DNA of 64,000 nucleotides from UBA7803 sp041690675 (GCA_041690675.1 JAWLGU010000009.1:17587-81586), one strand, 5' to 3'; shown: positions 37,092 to 46,286, numbered from the stretch's first letter. Numbers and translations are program-made. Notes: generated by a model not told the origin, from the letters alone.

Positions 37092-37466
37092 TTACGCCGG
37101 GGGCTTCGGGCGGTACAGCACCCGGCTCGACGACAGCAGATCGGACCAACTCCGGCGCTCCCGGTCGAAGAGCACCCACAGATAGCCGAGCCCGAGGCAG
37201 GCGAACGAGGCCAGCGCGCCGAAGAAGCGCCAGGTGGCCTGGGTGAGGGTCAGCGGGCCGCCGTCGGCGCTCTGCACCTCGAGTCGCCACGCCAGCATGC
37301 CCAGGGTCTGCCCGCGGCGAACCCAGAAGTAGGCGAAGAACGCGTACAGCTCGATGAACAGCACCGAGCGCACCGTGGCGCCGTACACCGCATCGTTGCT
37401 GATGGCCACCATGGGAAACAGGGTGAACATCCACAGCGCCAGCACGAGCAGGGTGTCGTAGAGCAT
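37092..37466 (-). CDS. RDD-family membrane protein
   Basis: 124 residues from ATG 37466, with three hydrophobic segments characteristic of RDD proteins (LALWMFTLFPMVAI; LFIELYAFFAYFWV; FFGALASFACLGLGYLWVLF) and the GQTLGMLAWRLEV loop. The conserved N-terminal arginine motif (LLRRLGA) is encoded in frame just upstream of this ATG, but no ATG, GTG or TTG exists between it and an in-frame stop at 37566. The real start may thus be CTG (for example 37502) or ATC, or there is a frameshift from ATG 37537. Function of RDD proteins is mostly unknown; transport of small ions or compatible solutes is proposed. Confidence 0.75.
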   Translation of the reverse strand: MLYDTLLVLALWMFTLFPMVAISNDAVYGATVRSVLFIELYAFFAYFWVRRGQTLGMLAWRLEVQSADGGPLTLTQATWRFFGALASFACLGLGYLWVLFDRERRSWSDLLSSSRVLYRPKPPA

Positions 37467-37542
37467 GGCGCCCAGCCGCCGCAGCAGGCCCGCCGGGCGC
37501 AGGCTGGCCCGGCGCGCGCCTGTCCCGGGGGAGCCATGCTCC

Positions 37543-39000
37543 TCAGAAGCGGGCGAGATGGTCCGTCACCCGCACGGGCCGGCCGCAGAACTCCTCGCGG
37601 GTCATGGCCTGCAACGTGTCGATGTCCTGGCAATGCGCCCAGGCGCGGCGCTCGTCCGGCAACCGGCACACCACGTGACCGATGGAGGGTCCCTCCGGAC
37701 CGTACATGACGGTGTAGCTCTCCACCGTGGCGTCGCCGTCGTACTCCATGGCCACCTCGCGGCTCGGTGTCGCATCCACCTCAGCCTGCAGGTCCTCGTG
37801 ACGGAACGGCTGCTCCGGTGGCGCTGCTGCGTAGACGCCGAAGGCATGCTTGGTGAGGTAGCCGCCGTTGGCGGTGATCAGGCACTTGGAATCGCGCTGC
37901 GCCCGCAACAGCTCCACGCCGCGGGCAATGGAGTGCATGACGTAGTTGTTCAAGGGCCCGCCGGCGAAGGTCAGCCCGCCGGTGATGGTGAGCGGACGGT
38001 CGGTGTTCAGGCCGATCTCGGCCGCCGCGACCTGGACCGCGACCGGGAAGCAGCTGTAGACGTCCACCAGATCGAGATCGTCCGGGCCGACGCCGGCCAG
38101 CTCCAGCGCCCGCCGGCCAGCGATGCGAATCGCCGGAGAGCTGTAGAGATTGTTGCGGTTCGACACGTACCAGTGGTCGTGAGCGTCGGTGCCCGCCCAG
38201 GGATAGATCCACTTGTCCTCGGGAATGCCCAGCGCGCGGGCCTTGGAGACCGAACAGAGAATCAGCGCAGCCCCCTGGTCCACGTTGCTGTTGGAGTTCA
38301 TGAGCTTGGGGTAAGGGAACGAGACCGGGCGGTTGCTGCTGGAGATGGTGCGAATCTCCTCGGCGGTCTTGGGCTCGCGAATCCAGGCGTGGGGATTGCC
38401 CGCCGCCACCCGGCTGAACGAGGCCCACAGCTCCGAGATGCGCACCAGGTGATCGTCGATGCTCTCGCCGTTGTGGTGGCGCAGGGCGTTCTCGAACAAC
38501 GGGTAGATCTGGATGGGCTGGCCAATGCGCATGGCCTTCTCCGCCGGGTGGCGCATGTCCTTGTCGTCGCCGATGAGCCGGTCCGGGGTGCCGGGCAACG
38601 CCTGCCACTGGAGATCCACCTGCGCGCGACGCGCCTTCGCCTGGGTGTTCCCGCACTCGGCCCCGGTGATGATGATCACCTCGTGGTCGCCGCGCTGAAT
38701 CTCCAGCGCGCTCTGGTTCACCACCGTCTGCACGAAGTTGCCGCCGAAGGGGGTCAGCACCGTCTCCGCCCCCGGGTTGCCGATGGCCTCGGCCACGGCC
38801 TTGGCAGGGTTCTGGTAGGGCCATATGCCGCGAATCACCCGCACCGATCCAGCCCGGTCCAGGAGGGCCGGCGCGCCGGCGTCCTGCGCGGCCTGGCGCA
38901 CCGCGTCGATCATCAGCTCGATGGGCTCCTTGCCGGTCAGCGGGTCGTCGATGCGCTGCTCGAGCTGCGCGACGCCCACCAGTATCGGTGTTTCGCTCAT
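37543..39000 (-). CDS. Thiolase-superfamily protein lacking canonical catalytic residues
   Basis: 485-residue member of the thiolase/SCP-x superfamily (opening PILVGVAQLEQRI). At the position of the nucleophilic CGSG loop it has VVNQSALE, at the His loop GGLTFAGGPLNN in place of GHPxGxTG, and the C-terminal Cys-Gly-Gly region is rearranged (CLITANGGYLTKHAFGVY). Normal thiolysis is therefore doubtful. ATG 39000 has GGGAG about nine bases upstream; a longer start at 39063 lacks one. Divergent from an acyl-CoA dehydrogenase, so it probably belongs to an acyl-CoA pathway. Confidence 0.82.
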   Translation of the reverse strand: MSETPILVGVAQLEQRIDDPLTGKEPIELMIDAVRQAAQDAGAPALLDRAGSVRVIRGIWPYQNPAKAVAEAIGNPGAETVLTPFGGNFVQTVVNQSALEIQRGDHEVIIITGAECGNTQAKARRAQVDLQWQALPGTPDRLIGDDKDMRHPAEKAMRIGQPIQIYPLFENALRHHNGESIDDHLVRISELWASFSRVAAGNPHAWIREPKTAEEIRTISSSNRPVSFPYPKLMNSNSNVDQGAALILCSVSKARALGIPEDKWIYPWAGTDAHDHWYVSNRNNLYSSPAIRIAGRRALELAGVGPDDLDLVDVYSCFPVAVQVAAAEIGLNTDRPLTITGGLTFAGGPLNNYVMHSIARGVELLRAQRDSKCLITANGGYLTKHAFGVYAAAPPEQPFRHEDLQAEVDATPSREVAMEYDGDATVESYTVMYGPEGPSIGHVVCRLPDERRAWAHCQDIDTLQAMTREEFCGRPVRVTDHLARF

Positions 39001-39089
39001 GTGATTCGCTCCCAAGATTCCGGTTGAGGTCGGTGTGAATGCGTCGAAGGCGGCATAATACAAGAAACGGGAGAAACCCTGGGGGTGCC

Positions 39090-40250
39090 ATGGATTTCGA
39101 GCTCGACGACGAGCACCGGATGCTCGAGGAGACGGTTCGGCGGTTCGTCGAGCGCGAGCTGATTCCGCTGGAGCCCGCGGTGCTGGCCCGCGAGGCGGCC
39201 GGTGAACCCTGTGCCCTCACGGATGCCGAGCTGGCGCCGCTGAATGCCCGCTGCCGCGAGCTGGGGCTGTGGGGGTTGGATGCGCCGGAGGAGACGGGCG
39301 GCGCGAACCTGCCGGCGCTGGCGCTGGTGGGGGTGAACGAGGCGCTGGGCCGCACGGTGGTGCCGTTCACCTTTCCTCCGGACTCGCCCAACCTGCACAT
39401 GCTGCTGGTCACCGCCTCGCCGGAGCAGCGGGAGAGATACCTGGAGCCTTACGCCCGGGGCGAGACCGTGTCCGCCATCGCCATCTCGGAACCCGGTGCC
39501 GGGGCCGACCCCGCCGGCATGCGCACCCGGGCCGTGCTGGACGGTGACCACTGGGTGCTGAATGGCCGCAAGATCTGGATCAGCCGGGTGAAGCACGCGG
39601 CGTTCACCATCGTCATGGCGGTGACGGACCCGGAGAAGGGCTCGCGGGGCGGTATCTCGGCGTTCATCGTCGAAGCCGGGACGCCGGGCTTCCACGTCGC
39701 CCGGGAGATTCCCATGATCGGGGGCACCCGTACCTACGAGGTGGTGTTCGAGGATTGCCGCATCCCCAAGGGGCAGCTGCTCGGTGCCCGGGGCGAAGGA
39801 TTCGCGCCCATGCAGCTACGCCTGACGGTGCGGCGCCTGCAGATGGGAGCCTGGTGCATCGGCATGGCAGAACGGGCGCTCGAGATGCTCGTGGAGCAGG
39901 CCAACCAGCGCGAAACCTTCGGCGCGCCGCTCAAGGATCGCCAGGCCGTGCAGTGGTGGGTGGCCGACGCAGCCACCCGCATCCACGCCTGCCGGCTGAT
40001 GTTGCAGCACGCGGCATGGAAGCGGGACCGCGGCGAGGACGTCCGCACCGAAGCCAGCATGATCAAGGTGTTCGCCACCGAGCTGGCCAGCGACGTGGTG
40101 GACCGTGCCATGCAGGCCTACGGCGCCATGGGCATGACCAAGGAGCTGCCATTGCAGCTCATGGCGGCGCAGGTACGGACCATGCGCATCTACGAAGGCC
40201 CGACCGAGGTGCATCGCTGGGTGGTGGCGCGGCGTTTGCTTTCGATGTGA
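39090..40250 (+). CDS. Acyl-CoA dehydrogenase family protein
   Basis: FAD-dependent dehydrogenase of 386 residues that forms a 2,3-enoyl-CoA. Motifs AIAISEPGAGADPAGM and WVLNGRKIWIS bind flavin; RETFGAPLKDRQAVQWW is the R-x-x-F-G-x-x-L signature; MRIYEGPTEVHRWVVAR is the C-terminal signature. The catalytic base would be a Glu in the central or C-terminal region, but its exact position is not assigned here. The ATG at 39090 is the conserved start. No ETF genes are nearby. Confidence 0.92.
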   Translation: MDFELDDEHRMLEETVRRFVERELIPLEPAVLAREAAGEPCALTDAELAPLNARCRELGLWGLDAPEETGGANLPALALVGVNEALGRTVVPFTFPPDSPNLHMLLVTASPEQRERYLEPYARGETVSAIAISEPGAGADPAGMRTRAVLDGDHWVLNGRKIWISRVKHAAFTIVMAVTDPEKGSRGGISAFIVEAGTPGFHVAREIPMIGGTRTYEVVFEDCRIPKGQLLGARGEGFAPMQLRLTVRRLQMGAWCIGMAERALEMLVEQANQRETFGAPLKDRQAVQWWVADAATRIHACRLMLQHAAWKRDRGEDVRTEASMIKVFATELASDVVDRAMQAYGAMGMTKELPLQLMAAQVRTMRIYEGPTEVHRWVVARRLLSM

Positions 40251-40286
40251 ACGTATGTAACCAAAGCACCCTTTGCGTGCATACGT
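40251..40286. terminator. Two-part hairpin after the acyl-CoA dehydrogenase gene
   Basis: ACGTATG (40251-40257) pairs with CATACGT (40280-40286); inside, CAAAG (40262-40266) pairs with CTTTG (40271-40275), leaving a CACC tetraloop and a 4x4 internal bulge. It begins on the base after the stop codon. No T-tract follows, so it may be a processing or attenuation structure rather than a simple terminator. Confidence 0.45.
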
Positions 40287-40347
40287 CACACTCCGTCACG
40301 AGCGTTTGCGGGAAGCTGCAGGCTCTCGAGCTTTGTGATCCATAACA

Positions 40348-41544
40348 GTGCAGTCGTTCTACCTCGCCAGACAGCCCATCTACGACCGTGACCTCCGGGT
40401 CGCGGGTTACGAGTTGCTGTTCCGGGGCGGCCCTGACGACCAGGCGAACATCACCGATCCGGACCGGGCCACCTCGGAAGTCATCACCAGCAGCGTCATC
40501 GACATCGGTCTCGAGAATCTGGTGGGCTCCCACACGGCATTCATCAACGCCACCGCCGCGGTGCTGCACGGCGCGCTGCCGCTGCCGGAGCTCAAAGGTC
40601 AGATCGTCCTCGAGGTGCTCGAGGACATCACCGTGGATCAGGCCCTGCTGCAGCGGCTGGACGTGCTTTCCCGCTCCGGCTACAAGCTGGCGCTGGACGA
40701 TTTCGTCTACCGGCCGGGATGCGAGCCGCTCCTGGCCATCGCCGACTACGTCAAGCTCGACGTGATGGCGCTGGATCCAGAGACCCTGGCCGACCACGTG
40801 GCGCGCATACGGCCCCACGACGTCATCCTCGTCGCCGAGAAGGTGGAGACGTACGAGGATCTGGCGCGCTGCCGCACGCTCGACTTCGATCTCTACCAGG
40901 GGTACTTCTTCTGCCGGCCGCAGATGATCACCGGCCGCCGGCCGGCGGCCAATCGCCTGGCGGTGATTCAGCTCATCGCCCGGCTTCAGAACCCCGACGC
41001 CAGCATCGCTGAGCTGGACGCGCTGGTGACGTCGGATCCCGCGCTCTCTTATCGCCTGCTGAAGTACATCAATTCCGCCTACTGCGGCATGCGTACCACC
41101 GTCACCTCGATCCATCAGGCGCTGGTCATGGTGGGAACGGAGATGGTGAAGGGCTGGGCCACCCTGATGCTGATGTCCGAGCTGTCCGAGGACAAGCCGC
41201 CGGAGCTCATCACCACGGCGCTGATTCGCGCCCGCATGTGCGAACTCGCGGCCCGTTCGGCCGGCGGCGCGGACAGCCATCAGTGTTTCACCGTGGGCCT
41301 TTTGTCGGTGCTGGACGCGCTGCTCGACCTGCCCATGGACCAGGTGGTGGAGGGGCTACCCTTCGAAGAGGAGACCCGGGCCGCACTCTGCGGCGGCGAC
41401 GGTCCTCTGGGGGAGCTGCTGCGCCGGGTCATTGCGTACGAGCAGGCGAAGCTCTCGGAGGAAGCGAATCTGGAAGGGCTCGCCGCCAACTATCTGGAAT
41501 CCGTGAGCTGGGCCATGGAGATGCAGCAGGCGCTGGCGGCCTAA
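40348..41544 (+). CDS. EAL-HDOD (YuxH-type) signalling protein
   Basis: 398 residues: degenerate EAL domain (1-200) followed by an HDOD domain (about 205-398). The EAL signature reads ELL in GYELLFRG and several metal ligands are not kept, so c-di-GMP hydrolysis is unlikely; binding is possible. The HDOD part shows SDPALSYRLLKYINSAYCGM and SIHQALVMVGTEMVKGWATL. Such proteins act as regulatory hubs linked to motility or second messengers. GTG start at 40348. It overlaps the convergent nhaC by four bases. Confidence 0.9.
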   Translation: MQSFYLARQPIYDRDLRVAGYELLFRGGPDDQANITDPDRATSEVITSSVIDIGLENLVGSHTAFINATAAVLHGALPLPELKGQIVLEVLEDITVDQALLQRLDVLSRSGYKLALDDFVYRPGCEPLLAIADYVKLDVMALDPETLADHVARIRPHDVILVAEKVETYEDLARCRTLDFDLYQGYFFCRPQMITGRRPAANRLAVIQLIARLQNPDASIAELDALVTSDPALSYRLLKYINSAYCGMRTTVTSIHQALVMVGTEMVKGWATLMLMSELSEDKPPELITTALIRARMCELAARSAGGADSHQCFTVGLLSVLDALLDLPMDQVVEGLPFEEETRAALCGGDGPLGELLRRVIAYEQAKLSEEANLEGLAANYLESVSWAMEMQQALAA

Positions 41545-42965
41545 CGCGCCGCCTGAATCACCAATCCGGCGACCAGGTAACCCGCCAGGGCGATACCGGC
41601 GGCGATGAGCGCGTAGGGAAGCTGGGTGCGCACGTGGTCGATGTGATCCGTAGCCGCGGCCATGGATGCTACCACCGTGGTGTCGCTGATGGGGGAGGCA
41701 TGATCACCGAACACGGCGCCGGACAGCACGGCCCCCAACAGCAGGGCCGGGGCCACGTCCAGGGACAGCGCCAGCGGAATGGCCAGCGGAATCATGATGG
41801 CGAACGTGGCCCAGCTCGAGCCGATGGCGAATGCCGCCGCGCAGGCGACGCAGAACACCAGCGCCGGCAGCAGGGCCGTGGGCATGGTGGCGCCCACCAC
41901 CCGGGCGACGAACTCCCCCGTGCCCAGCGCGTCTGTAACGTCGCCGAGTGCGAGCGCGAGCAGCAGGATGACGGCCACGGGCAGCAGCCCACCGGCGCCG
42001 CGCAGCGTCACCGTCATCAGCTCGTCCGTGCGCCGACGCTGGCCCACCAGCGCCATGAGCCACACCGTAGCCAGCCCCGCCAGCACCGCCCACAGCACCG
42101 CCGTGGATCCAGAGCCTGCGGTCATGTGCCCGTTGCCGGTGACGTACAGCCCCACGGGCACGGCAGCGACCATGATCAGCATGGGCGCCAGCATGTAGCT
42201 CGGCCCACCGGCGGGCCCGTTGGGCTCGGCGGGCGAACGGAGCAGTGACGGATCCATCAGCGGCGAAGCGTGGGGCCACAGCACCTCGCCGCCGCGGGTC
42301 CGTGCCTCCGCCCGTGCCATGGGGCCGGGATGCCAGCGCCAGGCGATGCTGGCGCCGGCCATGGTGACCGCCAGGATGGCGTAGAAGTTGAAGGCGATGG
42401 CGCGCACGAAGGTGCCCAGCGGGTCCGTCAGCTCCGTCCCCCCGAGGAGACCCAGGTTGAACGCGCCCCAGGCATTCAGCGGTACCAGGATGCACACCGG
42501 CGCGGAGGTCGAATCGATCAGGTAGGCGAGCCGCTCCCGGGAGACCCGGAAGCGGTCGAACAGCGGGCGCGACACCGCTCCCGCTACCAGCAGGGTGAGG
42601 TTCGACTCGATGAACACCACCAGCCCGACCGCCCAGGCCAGCCACTCCGCGCGCTGCGGCGAGTCCACCCAACGCCGGCGCTCGAGCCAGGTCACGAAGC
42701 CGCGCACGCCCCCGGTGTGCTCCATGCAGGCGATCATGGCGCCGATCACCAGGGCGAAGAGAATGACCCGGGCGTCGCCGGCGTCGCCGAGCACGGCGAC
42801 CACCCCCTCGATGGCGTGGCCGGCCGCGGCGAGAGGATTGCCGTCGCCCACGAGCCACCAGCCGAGCCAGATGCCGGCGCCCAGGGACAGGATCACCTGC
42901 CGGGTGACGATCGCCAGAACGATGGCGCAGAGCGGGGGGAGGATCGAGCTCCAGCCGGGCTCCAT
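41541..42965 (-). CDS. NhaC-family Na+/H+ antiporter
   Basis: 474-residue membrane transporter with about 11-12 helices and the NhaC-family segment FGDHASPISDTTVVAS near the C-terminus, plus FAIGSSWATFAIMIPLA. Proposed function is exchange of Na+ (or a coupled organic anion) for protons. The central loop around residue 215-255 is charged and variable. It is 19 bases downstream of the MarR gene on the same strand and may be co-transcribed with it, in which case the twin operators would also control it. Confidence 0.88.
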   Translation of the reverse strand: MEPGWSSILPPLCAIVLAIVTRQVILSLGAGIWLGWWLVGDGNPLAAAGHAIEGVVAVLGDAGDARVILFALVIGAMIACMEHTGGVRGFVTWLERRRWVDSPQRAEWLAWAVGLVVFIESNLTLLVAGAVSRPLFDRFRVSRERLAYLIDSTSAPVCILVPLNAWGAFNLGLLGGTELTDPLGTFVRAIAFNFYAILAVTMAGASIAWRWHPGPMARAEARTRGGEVLWPHASPLMDPSLLRSPAEPNGPAGGPSYMLAPMLIMVAAVPVGLYVTGNGHMTAGSGSTAVLWAVLAGLATVWLMALVGQRRRTDELMTVTLRGAGGLLPVAVILLLALALGDVTDALGTGEFVARVVGATMPTALLPALVFCVACAAAFAIGSSWATFAIMIPLAIPLALSLDVAPALLLGAVLSGAVFGDHASPISDTTVVASMAAATDHIDHVRTQLPYALIAAGIALAGYLVAGLVIQAAR

Positions 42966-42984
42966 CAGCGGGCTTCCGTCACGT

Positions 42985-43416
42985 TCACAGCTCGCCCTTG
43001 TCCACCCGGTCGATGGTGCGCTCGAGGAACCGCTGCACCACGTTCATCTCCGCGCGGCTGAAGCCCCGGGTCAGGCGGCGATTGAAGCTGGCGAGCATCA
43101 CCTCGGCCTTCTCCACGGCGGCTCGGCCGGCGTCGGTGAGGGTGACCTCGGAGACGCGACGGTCGTCCGGGCTGCGGCGGCGGGCGATGAACCCGCCCTT
43201 CTGCATGCGCGCCAGCATGCCCGTGGCGGCGGATTCGTCCTGACCGAACGCGGCGGCGATATCGCCTTGGGAGCACGGCTCGTGATCGCGGATGTAGAAC
43301 ATGGCGCCGAGCTGGGCAGAAGAGGCGCCGGTCTCGGCCAGGCAGCGCCGGTCGATGTGCTTGCGCAGGCGATGCTGGGCCTGGTTGAGGGTGAAATAGA
43401 GGCGCGGCGAGGTCAT
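42985..43416 (-). CDS. MarR-family transcriptional regulator
   Basis: 143-residue winged-helix repressor. DNA-recognition helix DESAATGMLARMQKGGFIAR and wing RRRSPDDRRVSEVTLTDAGR are typical. Divergent from the amidohydrolase-like gene with two identical-type inverted repeats in the 70-base gap, one overlapping the probable MarR promoter region. A phenolic or lipophilic ligand is usual for the family; none can be assigned here. Confidence 0.92.
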   Translation of the reverse strand: MTSPRLYFTLNQAQHRLRKHIDRRCLAETGASSAQLGAMFYIRDHEPCSQGDIAAAFGQDESAATGMLARMQKGGFIARRRSPDDRRVSEVTLTDAGRAAVEKAEVMLASFNRRLTRGFSRAEMNVVQRFLERTIDRVDKGEL

Positions 43417-43429
43417 GCCCGGATAATGG

Positions 43430-43469
43430 TTGACCCGTCAAGTTCTGGCAAATAAAGTTGATCTGTCAA
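43430..43469. promoter_or_regulatory. Twin MarR operators TTGAYCYGTCAA
   Basis: TTGACCCGTCAA (43430-43441) and TTGATCTGTCAA (43458-43469) are near-identical palindromes 28 bases apart, each followed by GTT so that 15 bases repeat directly. They lie between the marR start (43416) and the divergent gene start (43487), the expected place for autorepression and control of both transcripts. Confidence 0.7.
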
Positions 43470-43486
43470 GTTAAAAGGGGTGCGTC

Positions 43487-44302
43487 ATGACACAGCCGGC
43501 CATCGTAGACGTGTGGGCCCAGCGGCCGGGCGCCAAGTTCATGGAGCAGCCGTGGCTGGCTACCCTGTTGCGCTGGACCGGGGGCAGCGGCGGTGACGTG
43601 TCCGCGGAGCAGCTGTTCGCCCACATGGACGAGGCGGGGGTGAGCACGGTGTTGCTTTCCGCGTGGTGGGGCCCCACGGGTGAGCTGATCAGCAACGAAA
43701 GCGTGGCGGAGCTGGTTCAGCGGTACCCCGAGCGGGTCGCGGGCATCGCGTCCGTCGATCTGTCCCGGCCCATGGAGGCGGTCCGCACCCTGCGCCGCTA
43801 TGTCCGGGATTACGGCTTCAAGGGGCTGCGGGTGGTGCCGTGGCTGTGGAACCTGCCGCCGGACGACCGCCGGTACTACCCGCTGTACGCGGCCTGTTGC
43901 GAGCTCGACGTGCCGTTCATGACCCAGATCGGCTACACGGGCCCGCTGTGCCCCTCCGAGCCCGGGCGGCCGATTCCGTATCTGGAGAACGTGCTGCTGG
44001 AGTTCCCCGAGCTCAAGGTGGTCGGCGGTCACGTGGGCTTTCCCTGGTTCGACGAGGTCGTGGCCCTGTCGGGCAAGTTCCCTGGCCTCTACGTGGATAC
44101 CTCCGCGTACGTGGCCGCCCGTTACCCCGGCGCCCTGGTGGAGTTCATGAAGGGTCGCGGCCGGGAGCGGGTGATGTTCGGCACCAACTACCCCATGCTG
44201 ACCCCGAAGCGCTGCCTGCAGAAGCTGGACGAACTCGGCCTGGACGACGCCACCCTGGAGCTGTTCCTCGCCGGCAACGCCCGCCGCTTGTTCCGTCTCT
44301 GA
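43487..44302 (+). CDS. Amidohydrolase-2 fold protein with altered metal site
   Basis: 271-residue TIM-barrel protein of the amidohydrolase 2 family (related to ACMSD and aromatic decarboxylases). The N-terminal DxHxH metal motif is replaced by DVWAQ, and the late GSDYP aspartate by GTNYP (MFGTNYPM). One His remains in VVGGHVGFPW. Metal-dependent hydrolysis in the standard way is therefore doubtful; it may use another chemistry. Controlled, by position, by the divergent MarR. Start ATG 43487. Confidence 0.8.
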   Translation: MTQPAIVDVWAQRPGAKFMEQPWLATLLRWTGGSGGDVSAEQLFAHMDEAGVSTVLLSAWWGPTGELISNESVAELVQRYPERVAGIASVDLSRPMEAVRTLRRYVRDYGFKGLRVVPWLWNLPPDDRRYYPLYAACCELDVPFMTQIGYTGPLCPSEPGRPIPYLENVLLEFPELKVVGGHVGFPWFDEVVALSGKFPGLYVDTSAYVAARYPGALVEFMKGRGRERVMFGTNYPMLTPKRCLQKLDELGLDDATLELFLAGNARRLFRL

Positions 44303-44429
44303 CCGCCCCGGCGCCGGCGGCCGCCCTCCCGCCCCGCCGGCCCGGGCCGAGTCCGGCCCCGGCCGCTGGATTCGATACCCGGCCCGAAGGATGTTTCAAT
44401 GGCCGCTTTCGGCAGCATCAGGAGATCCC

Positions 44430-46250
44430 ATGCTTCGCTTCGCTCACGTCCTGGCCTTGCTGGCGGTGGCGGCACTGGTCGGCGGGTGGCACGCCGCTCG
44501 CGCGGAGCCGGCCGGGGCCGCCACGGAATCAGTGCGGCTCAACGCCTGGTTCGAGGCAGTGTTTCAGGCGGACCTGGAGCGCTCGCCGGTGGCCAAGACG
44601 TACCTCGGCATCATCGACCACGATTACGACGACTGGGACGATCTCTCGCCCGAGTTCGAGCTCGAGAGCTACCGCATCGGCCAGCGGCAGCTCCAGGAGA
44701 TGTACGACCGGTTCGATTACGACGCCCTCGATGAGCAGGCGCAAGTTTCCTGGCGCCTGTTCGAGTACGACAAGCAGCGGGCCAAGGCGGGGCATCCCTA
44801 CCGGGAGCACGTCTACACCTTCAACCAGATGTTCGGCGTGCAGTCGCGGATTCCGGCGTTTCTGATCAACCAGCACCGGGTCAACGATGTCTCCCACGCG
44901 CAGGCGTACATCGGCCGCCTGCAGGGTGTGGACGAGTACCTCGAGCAGGCCATCGACAACGCCAGGCGCCGCTTCGAGAGGAAGATCTACCCGCCGCGAT
45001 TCGTCTACGACCACGTGCTGCGGGACGCCCGCAACGTGATCAGCGGAGTCCCGTTCGAAGCGGACGCCACCACGGATTCGCCGCTCTGGGCGGACTTCAA
45101 GAGCAAGGTGGACGGCCTGGAGGTGGACGGAGCCCGCAAACGGCAGCTCCTCGAGGAGGCCCGGCTCGCGCTGGTGAATCACCTCGGTCGCGGCTACGAG
45201 GGGCTCATCGCCGAGATGGAGCGCCAGCGCGAGCAGGCGGACGACACTGCCGGTGCGTGGAAGCTGCCGGATGGGGCGGGCTACTACGCCTATGCGCTGG
45301 AGGAGGCCACGACCACCCGGCAGAGCGCCGACGAGGTGCACCGCCTCGGGCTGGAGGAGGCCGAACGGATTCACCGCGAGATGCGCGGAATCATGGAGCG
45401 GGTGGGGTTCGAGGGCGGTCTGCAGGAGTTCTTCGAGTTCACGCGAACGGACCCGCGCTTCTATCTGCCGAACACCGACGAGGGGCGGGAGCGCTACCTC
45501 GCGCAGGCGACGGCCATCATCGACGACATGCACGGGCGGCTCGATTCCCTGTTCGCGCGCAAGCCGAGGGCGGACCTGGTGGTGAAGCGGGTGGAGCCGT
45601 TCCGCGAACGCTCCGCCGGCAAGGCTTTCTATCAGCGCCCGGCACCGGACGGGTCGCGTCCCGGCATCTACTACGTGAACCTCTACGACATGCGGGACAT
45701 GCCGACCTACCAGATGCGCGCCCTGGCCTATCACGAGGGCATACCCGGACACCATATGCAGATCGCCATCGCCCAGGAGCTGGAAGGGCTGCCCAGCTTT
45801 CGCCGCTTCGGCGGGTACACCGCCTACTCCGAAGGTTGGGGGCTGTACGCCGAGTGGGCGCCGGCGCAGCTCGCGCTCTATGAGGATCCCTATGAGGACT
45901 TCGGGCGGCTGGCCATGGAGCTGTGGCGCGCCGGGCGCCTGGTGGTGGACACGGGGCTGCACGCCAAGCGCTGGACGCGCGAGCAGGCCATCGACTGGCT
46001 GGTGGAGAACACGCCGAACCCCCGTGGCGATGTGGTGAAGGCCGTGGAGCGTTACATCGTCATGCCAGGGCAGGCCACGGCCTACAAGATCGGCATGCTG
46101 AAGATCCAGGAGCTGCGCCGTCGCGCGGAGCAGGAGCTGGGCGTCGCCTTCGACGTTCGCCGCTTTCACGACGCGGTGCTGGCCCACGGAGCCGTCCCCC
46201 TGGCGCTGCTCGAAGAGCTGGTATCGGAGTACATCGCCGCCGGCGCGTAA
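44430..46250 (+). CDS. DUF885-family secreted/lipoprotein-like putative peptidase
   Basis: 606 residues with a cleavable-type signal peptide (residues 1-25, FAHVLALLAVAALVGGWHAA then AR-A). The C-terminal half has the zinc-protease-like motif YHEGIPGHHMQ and a downstream YSEGWGLYAEWA that supplies a Glu ligand, typical of DUF885. The family is widespread, M3-like in fold prediction, and mostly uncharacterised. The ATG at 44430 is preferred over 44391 because AGGAG lies five bases upstream and it begins the signal peptide. The 127 bases before it are very GC-rich with no recognisable site. Confidence 0.87.
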   Translation: MLRFAHVLALLAVAALVGGWHAARAEPAGAATESVRLNAWFEAVFQADLERSPVAKTYLGIIDHDYDDWDDLSPEFELESYRIGQRQLQEMYDRFDYDALDEQAQVSWRLFEYDKQRAKAGHPYREHVYTFNQMFGVQSRIPAFLINQHRVNDVSHAQAYIGRLQGVDEYLEQAIDNARRRFERKIYPPRFVYDHVLRDARNVISGVPFEADATTDSPLWADFKSKVDGLEVDGARKRQLLEEARLALVNHLGRGYEGLIAEMERQREQADDTAGAWKLPDGAGYYAYALEEATTTRQSADEVHRLGLEEAERIHREMRGIMERVGFEGGLQEFFEFTRTDPRFYLPNTDEGRERYLAQATAIIDDMHGRLDSLFARKPRADLVVKRVEPFRERSAGKAFYQRPAPDGSRPGIYYVNLYDMRDMPTYQMRALAYHEGIPGHHMQIAIAQELEGLPSFRRFGGYTAYSEGWGLYAEWAPAQLALYEDPYEDFGRLAMELWRAGRLVVDTGLHAKRWTREQAIDWLVENTPNPRGDVVKAVERYIVMPGQATAYKIGMLKIQELRRRAEQELGVAFDVRRFHDAVLAHGAVPLALLEELVSEYIAAGA

Positions 46251-46286
46251 GCAAGGGCTTCCGCGCTCCGGCAATTCTTGCTGGCA

